From the NCBI GenBank assembly GCA_963718145.1, contig CAVQYJ010000020.1, positions 310,001 through 374,000 on the forward strand: a stretch of 64,000 nucleotides of DNA, given 5' to 3'. The position numbers and the translations under genes were made by a program. The notes under the pieces were generated by a model. The model searched no databases, was not told where the DNA came from, and saw only the letters and a list, made by a program, of their open reading frames with translations. Each line of letters opens with the position of its first letter. Positions within the stretch are counted from its first letter, which is position 1. The stretch is from UBA7672 sp963718145 (GTDB lineage: Bacteria > Pseudomonadota > Alphaproteobacteria > Caulobacterales > Hyphomonadaceae). This document shows, piece by piece, positions 42,820 through 54,694 of the stretch.

Positions 42820-45500
42820 GCGCCAGGGCCCGAGGCTTTTTTGAGCCGGTAGACCAGCTCCAGCGCTTCCTTGGGGGTCAGCGCATCCGGGTCGAGACCG
42901 GCCAGAAGCCTGTCCGCTTCCGAAGGCTCCCGGACTTCCTTTGGCGTCGGCGCGAACGCCGCGAACAGCGGCAGCTCCTCCAGCCGCCTGGCCGAGCCTT
43001 CCTTGGCCTCAAGCTTCTTGAGGACCGCCTCGGCCCGGCGCACGGCCGCCGCCGGCAGCCCCGCCAGCTTCGCCACCTGCACGCCATAGGACCTGTCCGC
43101 TGGCCCCGGCTTCACCTCGTGCAGGAAGACCAGGTCCCCGCCCCACTCCTGCGCCCGCAGGGAGAAGTTGGCGCAGGCCGACAGCGTCTCCGCTAGCCCG
43201 GTCAGCTCATGATAGTGCGTCGCGAACAGCGCGCGGCACTTGTTGATCTCGTGCAGGTGCTCGACCGCTGCCCACGCGATGGCGAGCCCGTCATAGGTCG
43301 ACGTTCCGCGCCCGACCTCGTCCAGGATCACGATCGAATCCTGGGTCGCCTGGTTGAGGATCGCCGCCGTCTCGATCATCTCGACCATGAAGGTCGAGCG
43401 CCCCCGGCTGAGATCGTCCGACGCCCCGACGCGGCTGAAGATGCGGTCGGCCAGCCCCAGCCTGAACCTCCGCGCCGGCACATAGCACCCCGCCTGCGCC
43501 AGAATCGCGAGCAGCACGTTCTGCCGCAGGAAGGTCGACTTGCCCGCCATGTTCGGCCCGGTCACCAGCACCAGCCGCGGCCCCGCCTGCCCCCGCGCAT
43601 CCAGCGTGCAGTCATTCGCCGTGAAGCCCTGCCCGCCGGCGCGCAGCGCCGCCTCCACCACAGGATGCCGCGCGCCCTCCACCTCGAACACCGGAGCATC
43701 CGCCAGCTCCGGCCGCACCGCCGCCGCCTCCGCCGCCCATTCCGCATTCGCCGCCGCCACATCCAGCCGCGCAAGGCCATCCGCCACCGACGCCAGCACC
43801 GGCCCAAGCTCATCCGCCTCCGCCACGAAGCGGTTGAAGATCTCCATCTCCCGTCCCAGCGCTTCGTCGTCCGCCCGCGAAATCCTTGCTTCGAGTTCAT
43901 TCAACTGTGGCGTCGAGAACCGCATCGCATTCGCCATGGTCTGGCGGTGGATGAAAATCGCCGCCAGCGGCGGCTTCGTCATCGCCTCGCCGTGCCGGGC
44001 GTTCACCTCGATGAAATAGCCCAGCACATTGTTGTGTTTGATGCGCAGGCCCGAAACGCCGGTCTCCCTCGCGTAGTCCGCCTCCAGCCGCGCAATGATC
44101 CCGCGCGCATCCTCTTTCAGCGCCCGCGTCTCATCGAGCCCGGGATCATAGCCCGCCGCCACGAACCCGCCCTCGCGCGCCTGAACCGGCAGCTCCCGAG
44201 CCAGCGCCGAGGAAACCTGCTGCGCAAATGCCGCGAGCTTCGGCTTGCCCGCCAGCGACAGCGCCGCGCAGGCCCGCGCAATCTCTGCCGGCGGCGTCTC
44301 CTGGCTCGACAGGTCCGCACGGATCTGCTCGCCGACGCCGAGGCACGCCGCCAACGCCGCAAGGTCACGCGGGCCCCCGCGGCGCAGCGACAAACGCATC
44401 CGCGCCCGCTCGATATCCCCCGCCCGCTTCAGCGCCTCGCGCGCGAACTCCCGCCGCTCCGACGCATCGAGGAAGAACGCCACCGCATCGAGCCGGTGCG
44501 TGATCTCCGCCCTGTCGCGCGAGGGCCGTCCCAGCCGCTGCGCCAGCAGCCGCGCCCCCGCCGCTGTCACTGTCCGGTCGACGGAAGCCACCAGCGAGCC
44601 CTGCCGCTGTCCGCGCGACGATCTCTCGATCTCAAGGCTCGCCCGCGTCGCCGGATCGATGGCGAGGAAGGCATCCGGCGCCGAGCGCAGCGGCGGGTCC
44701 AGCCGCGCCGCGCCGCCCGCCTGCGTCAGCGCCAGATAGTCGAACAACAGCGCGCACGCGATCAGCTCGGCGCGCGAGAACGCCCCGAACCCGTCCAGCG
44801 TCGAGACGCCATAGGCCGACTTCACCAGCCGCTCGCCCAGCTTCGGATCGGCGCGCACATCCGGGCGCGGCGTCACCGTCAGGCCGTGCGTCGCGCGCGC
44901 CACATCCGCCTGCGCCAGCGCCGCATCCGCCACCAGAACTTCGCGCGGCGCCGTCGCCGACAGCACGTCGTCCAGCGCCTCGACGCCGAGGGTGAACACT
45001 TCGAACCGGCCGGTCGACACGTCGGCCAGCGCCAGCGCCGCCTCGCGCCCGCCGCCGGCGATGCCGATCGCCGCCAGGCAATTCGCCGACCGCGCCTCCA
45101 GCAGCGCCTCTTCCGTGATCGTGCCTGGCGTCACCACCCGAACGATCTCGCGCCGCACCACCGCCTTGGCGCCGCGCTTCTTCGCCTCGGCCGGATCTTC
45201 CGTCTGTTCGCACACCGCCACGCGGTGCCCGGCCTTGATCAGCCGTGCGAGATAGCCCTCCGCCGCATGATAGGGCACGCCCGCCATCGGGATGGGCTGG
45301 CCGTTGTGATTACCGCGGAATGTCTGCGTGATGCCCAGCGCCTGCCCGGCAAGGATCGCATCGTCGAAGAACAGCTCGTAGAAATCGCCCATGCGGAAGA
45401 ACAGCAGCGCATCCGGATGCAGCCGCTTCATCTCCAGATACTGCGCCATGAAGGGCGTCGCGCCCTCGGCTGAGGGCGCGGGGGATGCGGCCGTGGACAT
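42813..45500 (-). CDS. mutS: DNA mismatch repair protein MutS
   Basis: This 895-aa protein recognises mismatches and recruits MutL. It has the mismatch-wedge motif GDFYELFF, connector and core domains, the clamp, and the ABC ATPase with Walker A GPNMAGKSTFLRQ and the STFMVEM and DEVGRGTSTYDG signatures. ATG 45500 with AGGG 7 nt upstream is preferred to GTG 45536. It is divergent from maeB across 151 bp. Confidence 0.96.
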   Translation of the reverse strand: MSTAASPAPSAEGATPFMAQYLEMKRLHPDALLFFRMGDFYELFFDDAILAGQALGITQTFRGNHNGQPIPMAGVPYHAAEGYLARLIKAGHRVAVCEQTEDPAEAKKRGAKAVVRREIVRVVTPGTITEEALLEARSANCLAAIGIAGGGREAALALADVSTGRFEVFTLGVEALDDVLSATAPREVLVADAALAQADVARATHGLTVTPRPDVRADPKLGERLVKSAYGVSTLDGFGAFSRAELIACALLFDYLALTQAGGAARLDPPLRSAPDAFLAIDPATRASLEIERSSRGQRQGSLVASVDRTVTAAGARLLAQRLGRPSRDRAEITHRLDAVAFFLDASERREFAREALKRAGDIERARMRLSLRRGGPRDLAALAACLGVGEQIRADLSSQETPPAEIARACAALSLAGKPKLAAFAQQVSSALARELPVQAREGGFVAAGYDPGLDETRALKEDARGIIARLEADYARETGVSGLRIKHNNVLGYFIEVNARHGEAMTKPPLAAIFIHRQTMANAMRFSTPQLNELEARISRADDEALGREMEIFNRFVAEADELGPVLASVADGLARLDVAAANAEWAAEAAAVRPELADAPVFEVEGARHPVVEAALRAGGQGFTANDCTLDARGQAGPRLVLVTGPNMAGKSTFLRQNVLLAILAQAGCYVPARRFRLGLADRIFSRVGASDDLSRGRSTFMVEMIETAAILNQATQDSIVILDEVGRGTSTYDGLAIAWAAVEHLHEINKCRALFATHYHELTGLAETLSACANFSLRAQEWGGDLVFLHEVKPGPADRSYGVQVAKLAGLPAAAVRRAEAVLKKLEAKEGSARRLEELPLFAAFAPTPKEVREPSEADRLLAGLDPDALTPKEALELVYRLKKASGPGAG

Positions 45501-45651
45501 ATCTTGCCCTGCCGAGGAGGATTCGCCCGCCTTCACGCTTGATTCGAACCCCGTTTGCGGCTGAATGCCCGCCAGCCTTCCGGCCCCGCCTTCCGGGACA
45601 CTGTCGTGACTGCCTAGTGACCTGCGTCCCCGCCCTCAAGCCCAAAGTCCG

Positions 45652-47922
<2,271 letters not shown>

Positions 47923-47934
47923 TGCGCGGCCGGC

Positions 47935-49671
47935 TTACTCCGCCGACTGCGGCGCCGGGTTGAGGACAGCCTTGTCGCGGCGCTGGCGGTAGAGTTCGAC
48001 GAAACACAGCGCGACGGCGAGGAAGCCGGCCCACATCGCGAAGGTGAACACGTCGGCGAAGCGGTCAGCCTGCGCCACCGCCCCCATCTCCTTCACCGCG
48101 TCGACATATTCGCCGATCCGCGGGCGGAAGATCACGCCGATCAACAGGGCGAGCGAGGAGAACAGCGCGTACTGCACGGCCGCATAGCGCTTGTTCACGA
48201 TCGAGGACAGCCAGACCAGGTGGACCGCACTGGCGAAACCGCCGGCGAGGTTTTCCATCGCAATGACGCCCGTCAGCCGGTTGAGCTTGGGCCCCAGCGT
48301 CACGCCGTCGAAAATCGTCGCGCCGGCGCCCTGGACGCCGCCGATGAGGCCGCCAAACGCCCAGTCGAACACCGCGCCGAGGCCGGAGGCGCGCAGGAAG
48401 CCGTCCATCCACGCGCCGCCATGGGCAAGATCGACATAGAGCAGGTTGGTGACCGCGGCGAGCACCGCGCCGACGATCAGCGCATTCACCCGGCCAAGCA
48501 GCGCAACGCCAATGCCGCCGAGCGCGATGCCGCCCATGGTCATCAGCACGCCGACCATCTTCTGGGCGATCGCAAGGTCCGAGTTCGAGTTGCCGATCAG
48601 CAGGTAGAAGGGCTGCGCGAACGAGCCCCAGATCGAATCGGCGATCCGGTAGGTCATCGCCAGGGCAAGCACCGGAAGCGCCCAGATCCAGTAACGTTGC
48701 ACCAGCTCCGCCATGGGCGCGAGGACGCGCTCGAACAGCGTGTCGACGAAGGAGTTCGGTTGCAGGGGCGCATCGATGACGCCGGGCTTGCGCGCCAGCC
48801 AGAAGGATACCGCGAGCGGCGCGCCGATGGTGAGCGCCAGGATCCACGGTGTCGCCGCGTCGCGGAAGGCCGCGGCGCTCGCGCCCGGATTGGCGAGGGT
48901 AAAGAACATGAAACCGAGCAGCGAGAGCCCTGAAACCGCCCAGCCGATCGCCACCGGCACGGCCGTGCGGCGGCGCAGCCTGGACGTTTCGGGATCAGGC
49001 GCGCTCTGCGCCGCCTCGCGCTTGGCCAGCAGCGGCTCAGGCGCGGCGAGGGTCGCCAGGATCGCGCCGGCCATCACCACGGCCAGCCCCATGAAAATCG
49101 GCGGCCAGCCCGCGGCCGGATCGGCAATGGTGCGCCAGACGTCGGCGAGGAGGAGCGCGATGGCGCCGGCGATCAGCGCCGCGAGGCGATAGCCGAACTG
49201 GTATTGCACCGTGATGCGGTCGAGCGAGCGCGGCGTGTTCGCGGTCTCGATGCGCCAGGCGTCGATGACGATGTCCTGGCTGGCAGAGGCGAAGCCCGCG
49301 AGCACGGCGAACAGCGCGAACAGCAGGATGTTCTCTCGCGGATCGATCAGCGCCATGCCGAAGAGGCAGATCGCGACCACGGCCTGGCAGATCGCCATCC
49401 AGGCTCGCCTGCGCCCGATGGTGTTGGCGAAGGGCGGCACGAGCCAGTCGGCCGCCGGCGCCCAGATGAACTTGAATGCGTAGAACAGGCCGATCCACGA
49501 CAGCGCGCCGATGGCGCTGAAGCTCAGCCCGGCATTGGTGAACCAGACGCCGAGCGAACCGATCAGCAGCGAATTGGGCAGGCCGCTGGCGAAGCCGAAG
49601 GCCAGCGCGATCCATTCGGCGCGCTTCTGGCGGGGCGCCGTCTCGGTCGCGGGGGCGGCTTCCTGCGTCAT
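47935..49671 (-). CDS. AmpG-like MFS permease
   Basis: This 578-aa polytopic protein has 12 or more helices. The start EWIALAFGFASGLPNSLLIGSLGVW (part) and the SQDIVIDAWRIE motif between helices 4 and 5 are AmpG signatures for muropeptide import. A longer than usual central region (PEPLLAKREAAQSAPDPETSRLRR) is cytosolic. Its ATG overlaps the stop of the hybrid kinase (ATGA at 49668-49671), an unusual partner. Substrate specificity is inferred from family. Confidence 0.82.
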   Translation of the reverse strand: MTQEAAPATETAPRQKRAEWIALAFGFASGLPNSLLIGSLGVWFTNAGLSFSAIGALSWIGLFYAFKFIWAPAADWLVPPFANTIGRRRAWMAICQAVVAICLFGMALIDPRENILLFALFAVLAGFASASQDIVIDAWRIETANTPRSLDRITVQYQFGYRLAALIAGAIALLLADVWRTIADPAAGWPPIFMGLAVVMAGAILATLAAPEPLLAKREAAQSAPDPETSRLRRRTAVPVAIGWAVSGLSLLGFMFFTLANPGASAAAFRDAATPWILALTIGAPLAVSFWLARKPGVIDAPLQPNSFVDTLFERVLAPMAELVQRYWIWALPVLALAMTYRIADSIWGSFAQPFYLLIGNSNSDLAIAQKMVGVLMTMGGIALGGIGVALLGRVNALIVGAVLAAVTNLLYVDLAHGGAWMDGFLRASGLGAVFDWAFGGLIGGVQGAGATIFDGVTLGPKLNRLTGVIAMENLAGGFASAVHLVWLSSIVNKRYAAVQYALFSSLALLIGVIFRPRIGEYVDAVKEMGAVAQADRFADVFTFAMWAGFLAVALCFVELYRQRRDKAVLNPAPQSAE

Positions 49672-51434
49672 GCGGCAGGCGCGTCCCGCCGAGCAGCCGG
49701 CCTGATCGCCCAGCGCGCCGCAAGCTCTCTCAGCCGCGGCGGATCAATCGGCTTGGCGGCGAGCTGCGAAATGCCCGCCTCACGCGCGAGATCCTCGAGT
49801 TCGGGGTTCACGTCGGCGGTAAGCGCCACGATCGGCACCTGGCCGGCCGGGCCTTTTAGCCGGCGGATGCGGCGCGTCGCCTCGAGCCCGTCCATCACCG
49901 GCATGCGAATGTCCATGAAGACGAGTGAGTAGAGCGTTTCGCCTGCCCTTTCCAGCGCCTCGGCGCCTGTGCCCGCCGTGTCGACCCGATAGCCCGCCGC
50001 CGTGAGGGCGCTGCGCGCCAGCAGCGCGTTAACCGCATTGTCGTCGGCGATCAGCACCGACCCTGCCTCGCCTGGCCGCACCGTGTCGTTGGCAGGCGCG
50101 GACTGGATCGCCCCCGCGAATGTCAGCCCCACGCGCTCGACGATCGACGCCGCACGCAGCGGCCGGATCAGGTAGCCCGCGCAGCCCATCTCGCGAAACT
50201 GCTCGATGCGTGACCGGTCGCCGGGGCGCAGCACGACGAGCGTGCGATGCCGCCCGGCCATCGCCTCGATCCGCGCCGGCGGCAGCGCCGCATCGAGGAT
50301 CACCAGGTCCGGCGCATCCTCGGCGCGGACCAGCTTCGCGCCTTCGCTCGCCAGCGCCGCAACGCAGGCCAGTCCCGAAGCCGGCGGCAGGTCCATCGCC
50401 ACTTTCATGGGGCGTCGCACGGCCCTGCGAAACGCCGGAGCGGACAGGCCCGTCTCAAGCGGCAGCTCGACGATGAACATCGCCCCCTGTCCCCCGGTCG
50501 AGACGACATCGACCCTGCCCTTCATCGCCTCGACCAGCCGGGCGACAATGGCGAGACCCAGGCCCACGCCGCCGTCGCGCCGCGCATCCGCCGCGCGCAC
50601 CTGGCTGAAGGCGTCGAACAGCCGCGCGCGCGCATGCTCGGGCACGCCCGCGCCGGTATCGCGCACCACCAGCGCGAGATGCCGTCCGTTGCCGCCCACG
50701 CGCGCCTCGATCAGCACGGCGCCGGTCTCGGTGAACTTGATGGCGTTGCCGGCCAGGTTGAACAGGATCTGCCGCAGCCTGCCTGCATCCCCGATGAGCC
50801 GAGGCGACAGCGCCGGATCGACGATCGCCGCAATGTCCAGCCCGGCCGCATGCGCCCGCGGCGCCAGCAGTTCGGCGACGTCCTGCACCAGGTCGGCGGG
50901 ATCGAACGGCGCCAGGTCGAGCGGAATGTCTCCCGCCTCCATGCGCGAATAGTCGAGCACGTTGTTGAGCAGGTCGAGCAGCCGCGCGCCCGACTTGCGG
51001 ATCGCCGACGCATAGTCGCGCTGCGCCGGCGAAAGCTCGCCCTCCTCCAGCAACGCCGCCATGCCGAGAATGCCATTGAGCGGCGTGCGGATCTCATGGC
51101 TCACCGCCGCCGTGAACCGGTGCGCCGCGTCCGGCTCCTCCTTGAGGTCCGCCGTCGCCAGCCGCACGCCGGCGATCGGCGCCGATACGCGCCACCTTCG
51201 CCCTGCCGGATCGGTGATCTGCGAGGCGACCGGCGCTGCGGGCAAGTCGAAGGGCGCGCGCATTCCGTCGGTCAGCCCCGACAGCGGGCTCGCCGACAAG
51301 ACCTTGCCGCGCGGCCCCACGACCAGCGCGGCGCCCGGCCAGCCCCTTGCGGCGGCAGACAGGATCTCGGCCGCATCCTTTTCGGAAATGACGGCGTCGC
51401 TCGGGATCACGCGGCTGAGGGCGGGTTCGCTCAT
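49668..51434 (-). CDS. Cytosolic hybrid histidine kinase with pseudo-receiver and receiver domains
   Basis: This 588-aa protein has no membrane helix. A short PAS-like sensor occupies residues 1-100. HisKA has the phospho-His 113 in AAVSHEIRTPLNG. HATPase has DTGAGVP and GVGLGLAIVARLVE. A degenerate receiver-like segment (DLVILDAALP) spans about 335-440. A true receiver has Asp in LVFMDIRMPVMDG and Lys in AAKPID. ATG 51434 is chosen; ATG 51467 lacks a ribosome site. It is coupled to the AmpG-like gene, so it may sense or regulate cell-wall turnover; that link is inference. Confidence 0.88.
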   Translation of the reverse strand: MSEPALSRVIPSDAVISEKDAAEILSAAARGWPGAALVVGPRGKVLSASPLSGLTDGMRAPFDLPAAPVASQITDPAGRRWRVSAPIAGVRLATADLKEEPDAAHRFTAAVSHEIRTPLNGILGMAALLEEGELSPAQRDYASAIRKSGARLLDLLNNVLDYSRMEAGDIPLDLAPFDPADLVQDVAELLAPRAHAAGLDIAAIVDPALSPRLIGDAGRLRQILFNLAGNAIKFTETGAVLIEARVGGNGRHLALVVRDTGAGVPEHARARLFDAFSQVRAADARRDGGVGLGLAIVARLVEAMKGRVDVVSTGGQGAMFIVELPLETGLSAPAFRRAVRRPMKVAMDLPPASGLACVAALASEGAKLVRAEDAPDLVILDAALPPARIEAMAGRHRTLVVLRPGDRSRIEQFREMGCAGYLIRPLRAASIVERVGLTFAGAIQSAPANDTVRPGEAGSVLIADDNAVNALLARSALTAAGYRVDTAGTGAEALERAGETLYSLVFMDIRMPVMDGLEATRRIRRLKGPAGQVPIVALTADVNPELEDLAREAGISQLAAKPIDPPRLRELAARWAIRPAARRDAPAA

Positions 51435-51588
51435 GGCCGCAAACCCTGAGGCCGCTTCCCTGACCATTGAATTAACGCTGGCCCGCCAGGCGCGCTTTTG
51501 CAGGCGGAATTGGCCCGGCTGGAGCGCCTCGCCCCTCGACGCGCCTGCCGCGCCCCCCTATGTGGGACAGGCCCTGCCGGAGCTCTCC

Positions 51589-52533
51589 ATGTCCCTTCGC
51601 ATCGCCGTCCAGATGGACCCGCTTGAGACCATCAACCCGGCCGGCGACACCAGTTTCATGATGATCGAGCAAGCGCAGGCGCGCGGCCACCGGGTCTTTG
51701 TCTACGGCGCGCCCCAGCTCGTCTACGAAGCCGGCGATGTCCGCGTGAAGGCCCGTCCCGCAAAGGTCTTCCCCGGCCAGACGCCGCATGCGACATTCGA
51801 AGGCCCGGTGATGCTCGATCTCAGGAAGGATGCCGACGTCGTCCTGATGCGCCAGGACCCGCCCTTCCACATGGGCTATGTCACCGCCGCCCACCTGCTC
51901 GAACTCGTCACGCCCGACACGCTGGTCGTCAACGATCCTGCCGGCGTGCGCTCCTCGCCTGAAAAAGTCCTGCCGCTGCTCTTCCCGCACCTGCAGCCTC
52001 CGACGCTGATCACGCGCGACATCGCCGAGGTCCGCGCCTTTCGCGAAAGGCATGGCGACATCGTCGTGAAGCCGCTGCACGGCCATGGCGGCGCGGGCGT
52101 GCTCAAACTCTCGCGCGATGACGGCAATCTCGAAGCGATCGTCGATCTCTTCCTCAAGATGGATCCCGCGCCCTTCATCGCGCAGGCCTTCCTTCCGGCC
52201 GTCGCCGAAGGCGACAAGCGCATCCTTCTGGTGAACGGTGAAGCCGTCGGCGCGATCAACCGCCGCCCGCCTGAGGGCGCCATCCGCTCCAACCTCGTCG
52301 TCGGCGGCACGGCGGAAGCCACCGAGCTTTCCGCACGCGAAAAGGACATATGCGCCGCCATCGGGCCCGAGCTGAAGAAGCGCGGCCTGCTGTTCGTCGG
52401 CATCGACGTCATCGGCGGCATGATGACCGAGATCAACGTCACCTCTCCCACCGGCGCCCGCGCCCTGAAGAACCTCTCCGGCATCGATGCCGTCGCGAAG
52501 TTGTGGGACGTGATCGAGAACAAGGTGCGGTAA
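51589..52533 (+). CDS. gshB: Glutathione synthetase
   Basis: This 314-aa ATP-grasp enzyme joins gamma-glutamylcysteine and glycine. The start RIAVQMDPLETINPAGDTSF, MRQDPPFHMGY, VVKPLHGHGGAGV and FVGIDVIGG..TEINVTSPTG are clear family marks. GGAG 6 nt before the ATG at 51589 fixes the start. It is followed by a GC hairpin at 52577. Confidence 0.95.
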   Translation: MSLRIAVQMDPLETINPAGDTSFMMIEQAQARGHRVFVYGAPQLVYEAGDVRVKARPAKVFPGQTPHATFEGPVMLDLRKDADVVLMRQDPPFHMGYVTAAHLLELVTPDTLVVNDPAGVRSSPEKVLPLLFPHLQPPTLITRDIAEVRAFRERHGDIVVKPLHGHGGAGVLKLSRDDGNLEAIVDLFLKMDPAPFIAQAFLPAVAEGDKRILLVNGEAVGAINRRPPEGAIRSNLVVGGTAEATELSAREKDICAAIGPELKKRGLLFVGIDVIGGMMTEINVTSPTGARALKNLSGIDAVAKLWDVIENKVR

Positions 52534-52576
52534 GCATCCACTGCCGGCAGATGCGGGCAAGCGGAGACGCCAATCC

Positions 52577-52595
52577 ACGCGGGGCATCCCCGCGT
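52577..52595 (+). terminator. Candidate terminator after gshB
   Basis: ACGCGGGG and CCCCGCGT form an 8-bp stem with a CAT loop, 44 nt past the stop. There is no T-run, so factor-independent ending is uncertain. Confidence 0.45.
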
Positions 52596-52691
52596 CCCCA
52601 GGCCCTCCCAACAAGGACGCGCACTCGCATCCCGGACGGCTCCGCCGGCCTGATCGAGAGGGTGTGACCCGGGCCGCTATCCACAATTTTT

Positions 52692-52706
52692 GTTCTTGAA
52701 ATGTTC
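52692..52706. promoter_or_regulatory. LexA (SOS) box upstream of comM
   Basis: GTTCTTGAAATGTTC matches the alphaproteobacterial LexA operator GTTC-N7-GTTC exactly. It lies 62 nt before the comM start. comM is a known LexA-regulon member in several alphaproteobacteria. Confidence 0.8.
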
Positions 52707-52767
52707 CGGGCCGCGTGATAACGATATTTCCCGTTGGATCTGAACACACATCAGGCGTGGGACGGGC

Positions 52768-54324
52768 ATGATCAGCCGCATCACGACATTCGCATTCGAG
52801 GGTGTGGAGGCTCGACCCGTCGACGTGCAGGTGCAGCTTTCGGGCGGCTCGAACTACTTCGCCATCGTCGGCCTGCCGGACAAGGCGGTGCGCGAAAGCC
52901 AGGACCGGGTGCGCGCCGCCTTCCAGTCGCTCGGCCTGTCGCTCCCGCCCGAGCGTGTGATCGTCAACCTCGCGCCCGCCGACCTGCCCAAGGAAGGCAG
53001 CCATTACGATCTCGCCATCGCGCTCGCGATCCTCGCCTCGATCGGCGCCATCCCGCGCGACAGCCTCGAAGGCGTCGCGGCGATGGGCGAACTCGCGCTC
53101 GACGGCGGCCTTGCCGACACCGCGGGCGCACTGCCTGCCGCCATGGCCGCCGAGGCGCTGGAGATGGCGCTGGCCTGTCCTGCCTCGTGCGGACCTGAAG
53201 CTGCATGGTCAGGCGGCACGGTTCTCGCCGCGCCGAGCCTCATTGCGCTGGTCAACCATTTCAACGGCACGCGCCAGATCATGCCGGCGAAATCCGGGCC
53301 GCTTGCCGATGCTGCGCCCGTCGCAGACCTACGCGACGTCAAGGGCCAGGACGGCGCAAAGCGCGCCCTCGAAATCGCCGCCGCGGGCGGCCACAACCTC
53401 CTGATGATCGGACCTCCTGGCTCCGGCAAGTCGATGCTGGCCCAGCGCCTGCCCGGGTTGCTGCCGCCGCTCTCGGCGCGCGAACTTCTGGAAGTGAGCC
53501 AGGTCCACTCCATCGCCGGCCTTCTCGAACGCGGCCGTCTGTCTCGCACCCGTCCCTTCCGGGCCCCGCACCACTCCGCCTCGATGGCCGCCATGGTCGG
53601 CGGCGGCGTCAAGGCCAGGCCGGGCGAAGTCTCGATGGCGCACCACGGCGTCCTCTTCCTCGACGAACTCCCCGAATTCCACGCGCAGGTCCTCGATTCA
53701 CTCCGCACGCCGCTTGAGAATGGCGAGGCCGTGATCTCGCGCGCCAACCGCCATGTGCGCTATCCGAGCCGCTTCCAGCTCATCGCAGCGGCCAACCCCT
53801 GCAAGTGCGGCGGCGGTCCGGGAGCTTTCGCCTGTCGCAAGGGGCCGGCCTGCCAGGCCAGCTATTTCTCCCGCATCTCTGGTCCCTTCCTCGACCGCAT
53901 CGACCTCTTCGTCGATGTCGCCGCCGTCACCGCCACCGATCTCTCCCTGCCCCCGCCGGCCGAGGGCACCGCCGAGGCCGCCGCCCGCGTCCTGCGCGCC
54001 CGCGAGAAACAGTCCGCCCGCTATGGCGACGCTCCCGCCAGCCGCCGCGCGATCAACGCCGACGCCCCCGGCGCCGACATCGAAGCCCTCTGCGCCCCCG
54101 ACGCCGGCGCAAAAGCCCTCCTCGCCAAGGCCGCCGAGCAGATGTCTCTTTCCGCCCGCGCCTACCATCGCGTCCTGAAAGTCGCCCGCACCATCGCCGA
54201 CCTTGATGGCGCGGCGCACGTCGCGCGCGTGCACGCCGCCGAAGCCCTCACCTACCGCTACCGCCCCGCGCACCCCTCACGCCCCACGGAGCGCGCGCAC
54301 GACCACCGCCCGATCGCTGGATGA
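52768..54324 (+). CDS. comM: ComM/YifB family Mg-chelatase-like AAA+ ATPase
   Basis: This 518-aa protein has the N-terminal ChlI-like domain (VQLSGGSNYFAIVGLPDKAVRES in part), AAA+ domain with Walker A GPPGSGKSMLAQ and Walker B VLFLDELPEF, a four-Cys zinc-like set (CKCGGG, C, C) and the C-terminal domain with LSARAYHRVLKVARTIADL. ComM is a helicase that extends branch migration during natural transformation. The upstream LexA box makes it DNA-damage inducible. Its last 77 nt overlap the convergent VOC gene. Confidence 0.92.
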   Translation: MISRITTFAFEGVEARPVDVQVQLSGGSNYFAIVGLPDKAVRESQDRVRAAFQSLGLSLPPERVIVNLAPADLPKEGSHYDLAIALAILASIGAIPRDSLEGVAAMGELALDGGLADTAGALPAAMAAEALEMALACPASCGPEAAWSGGTVLAAPSLIALVNHFNGTRQIMPAKSGPLADAAPVADLRDVKGQDGAKRALEIAAAGGHNLLMIGPPGSGKSMLAQRLPGLLPPLSARELLEVSQVHSIAGLLERGRLSRTRPFRAPHHSASMAAMVGGGVKARPGEVSMAHHGVLFLDELPEFHAQVLDSLRTPLENGEAVISRANRHVRYPSRFQLIAAANPCKCGGGPGAFACRKGPACQASYFSRISGPFLDRIDLFVDVAAVTATDLSLPPPAEGTAEAAARVLRAREKQSARYGDAPASRRAINADAPGADIEALCAPDAGAKALLAKAAEQMSLSARAYHRVLKVARTIADLDGAAHVARVHAAEALTYRYRPAHPSRPTERAHDHRPIAG

Positions 54325-54676
54325 ACCGCACCGTGTTGCCGCTGGGGTCGTCGACATAGAATTCGCGCGTTCCCCATGTCTGATCGACGGGCCCCTGATG
54401 CACGGGCGATTGCGGCTTCGCCGACGCGTCGAGGCCGCGGCTCACGAATTTCCGGAACAGCCGGTCCACGTCCGGCGCGAGCACAACAACGGCCTGCCCG
54501 AACGCCCCGTCGCCAGCATGGCTGGAAAGATGAAGCTCGCCGCCATCACGCCGGAGCTGACAATAACCCGGATCATCGAGCGGGCCGCTGGTTGCAACCG
54601 TGAAGTCCAGCACCTGCGTGTAGAACGCCACAGCGTCCTTCAACGACCTGCATCGCACGGTCGGGATGATGCTCAT
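54248..54676 (-). CDS. Glyoxalase/bleomycin-resistance (VOC) family protein
   Basis: This 142-aa protein has two beta-alpha-beta-beta-beta VOC units: VRCRSLKDAVAFYTQVLDF at the start, then GELHLSSHAGDG and TREFYVDDPSGNTVRFIQRS with the metal-ligand-like Glu. Substrate unknown. The Arg/Gly-rich last 20 residues are encoded antisense to the comM end and may be a read-through of a shorter original gene. The ATG at 54676 is clear. Confidence 0.82.
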   Translation of the reverse strand: MSIIPTVRCRSLKDAVAFYTQVLDFTVATSGPLDDPGYCQLRRDGGELHLSSHAGDGAFGQAVVVLAPDVDRLFRKFVSRGLDASAKPQSPVHQGPVDQTWGTREFYVDDPSGNTVRFIQRSGGGRARAPWGVRGARGGSGR

Positions 54677-54694
54677 CGCGAGAGGCTAGCGTCG

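Noticed and set aside
43209..45473. 754-aa plus-strand open frame
   Set aside because: It is the antisense shadow of mutS; Arg/His-rich and without domain structure.
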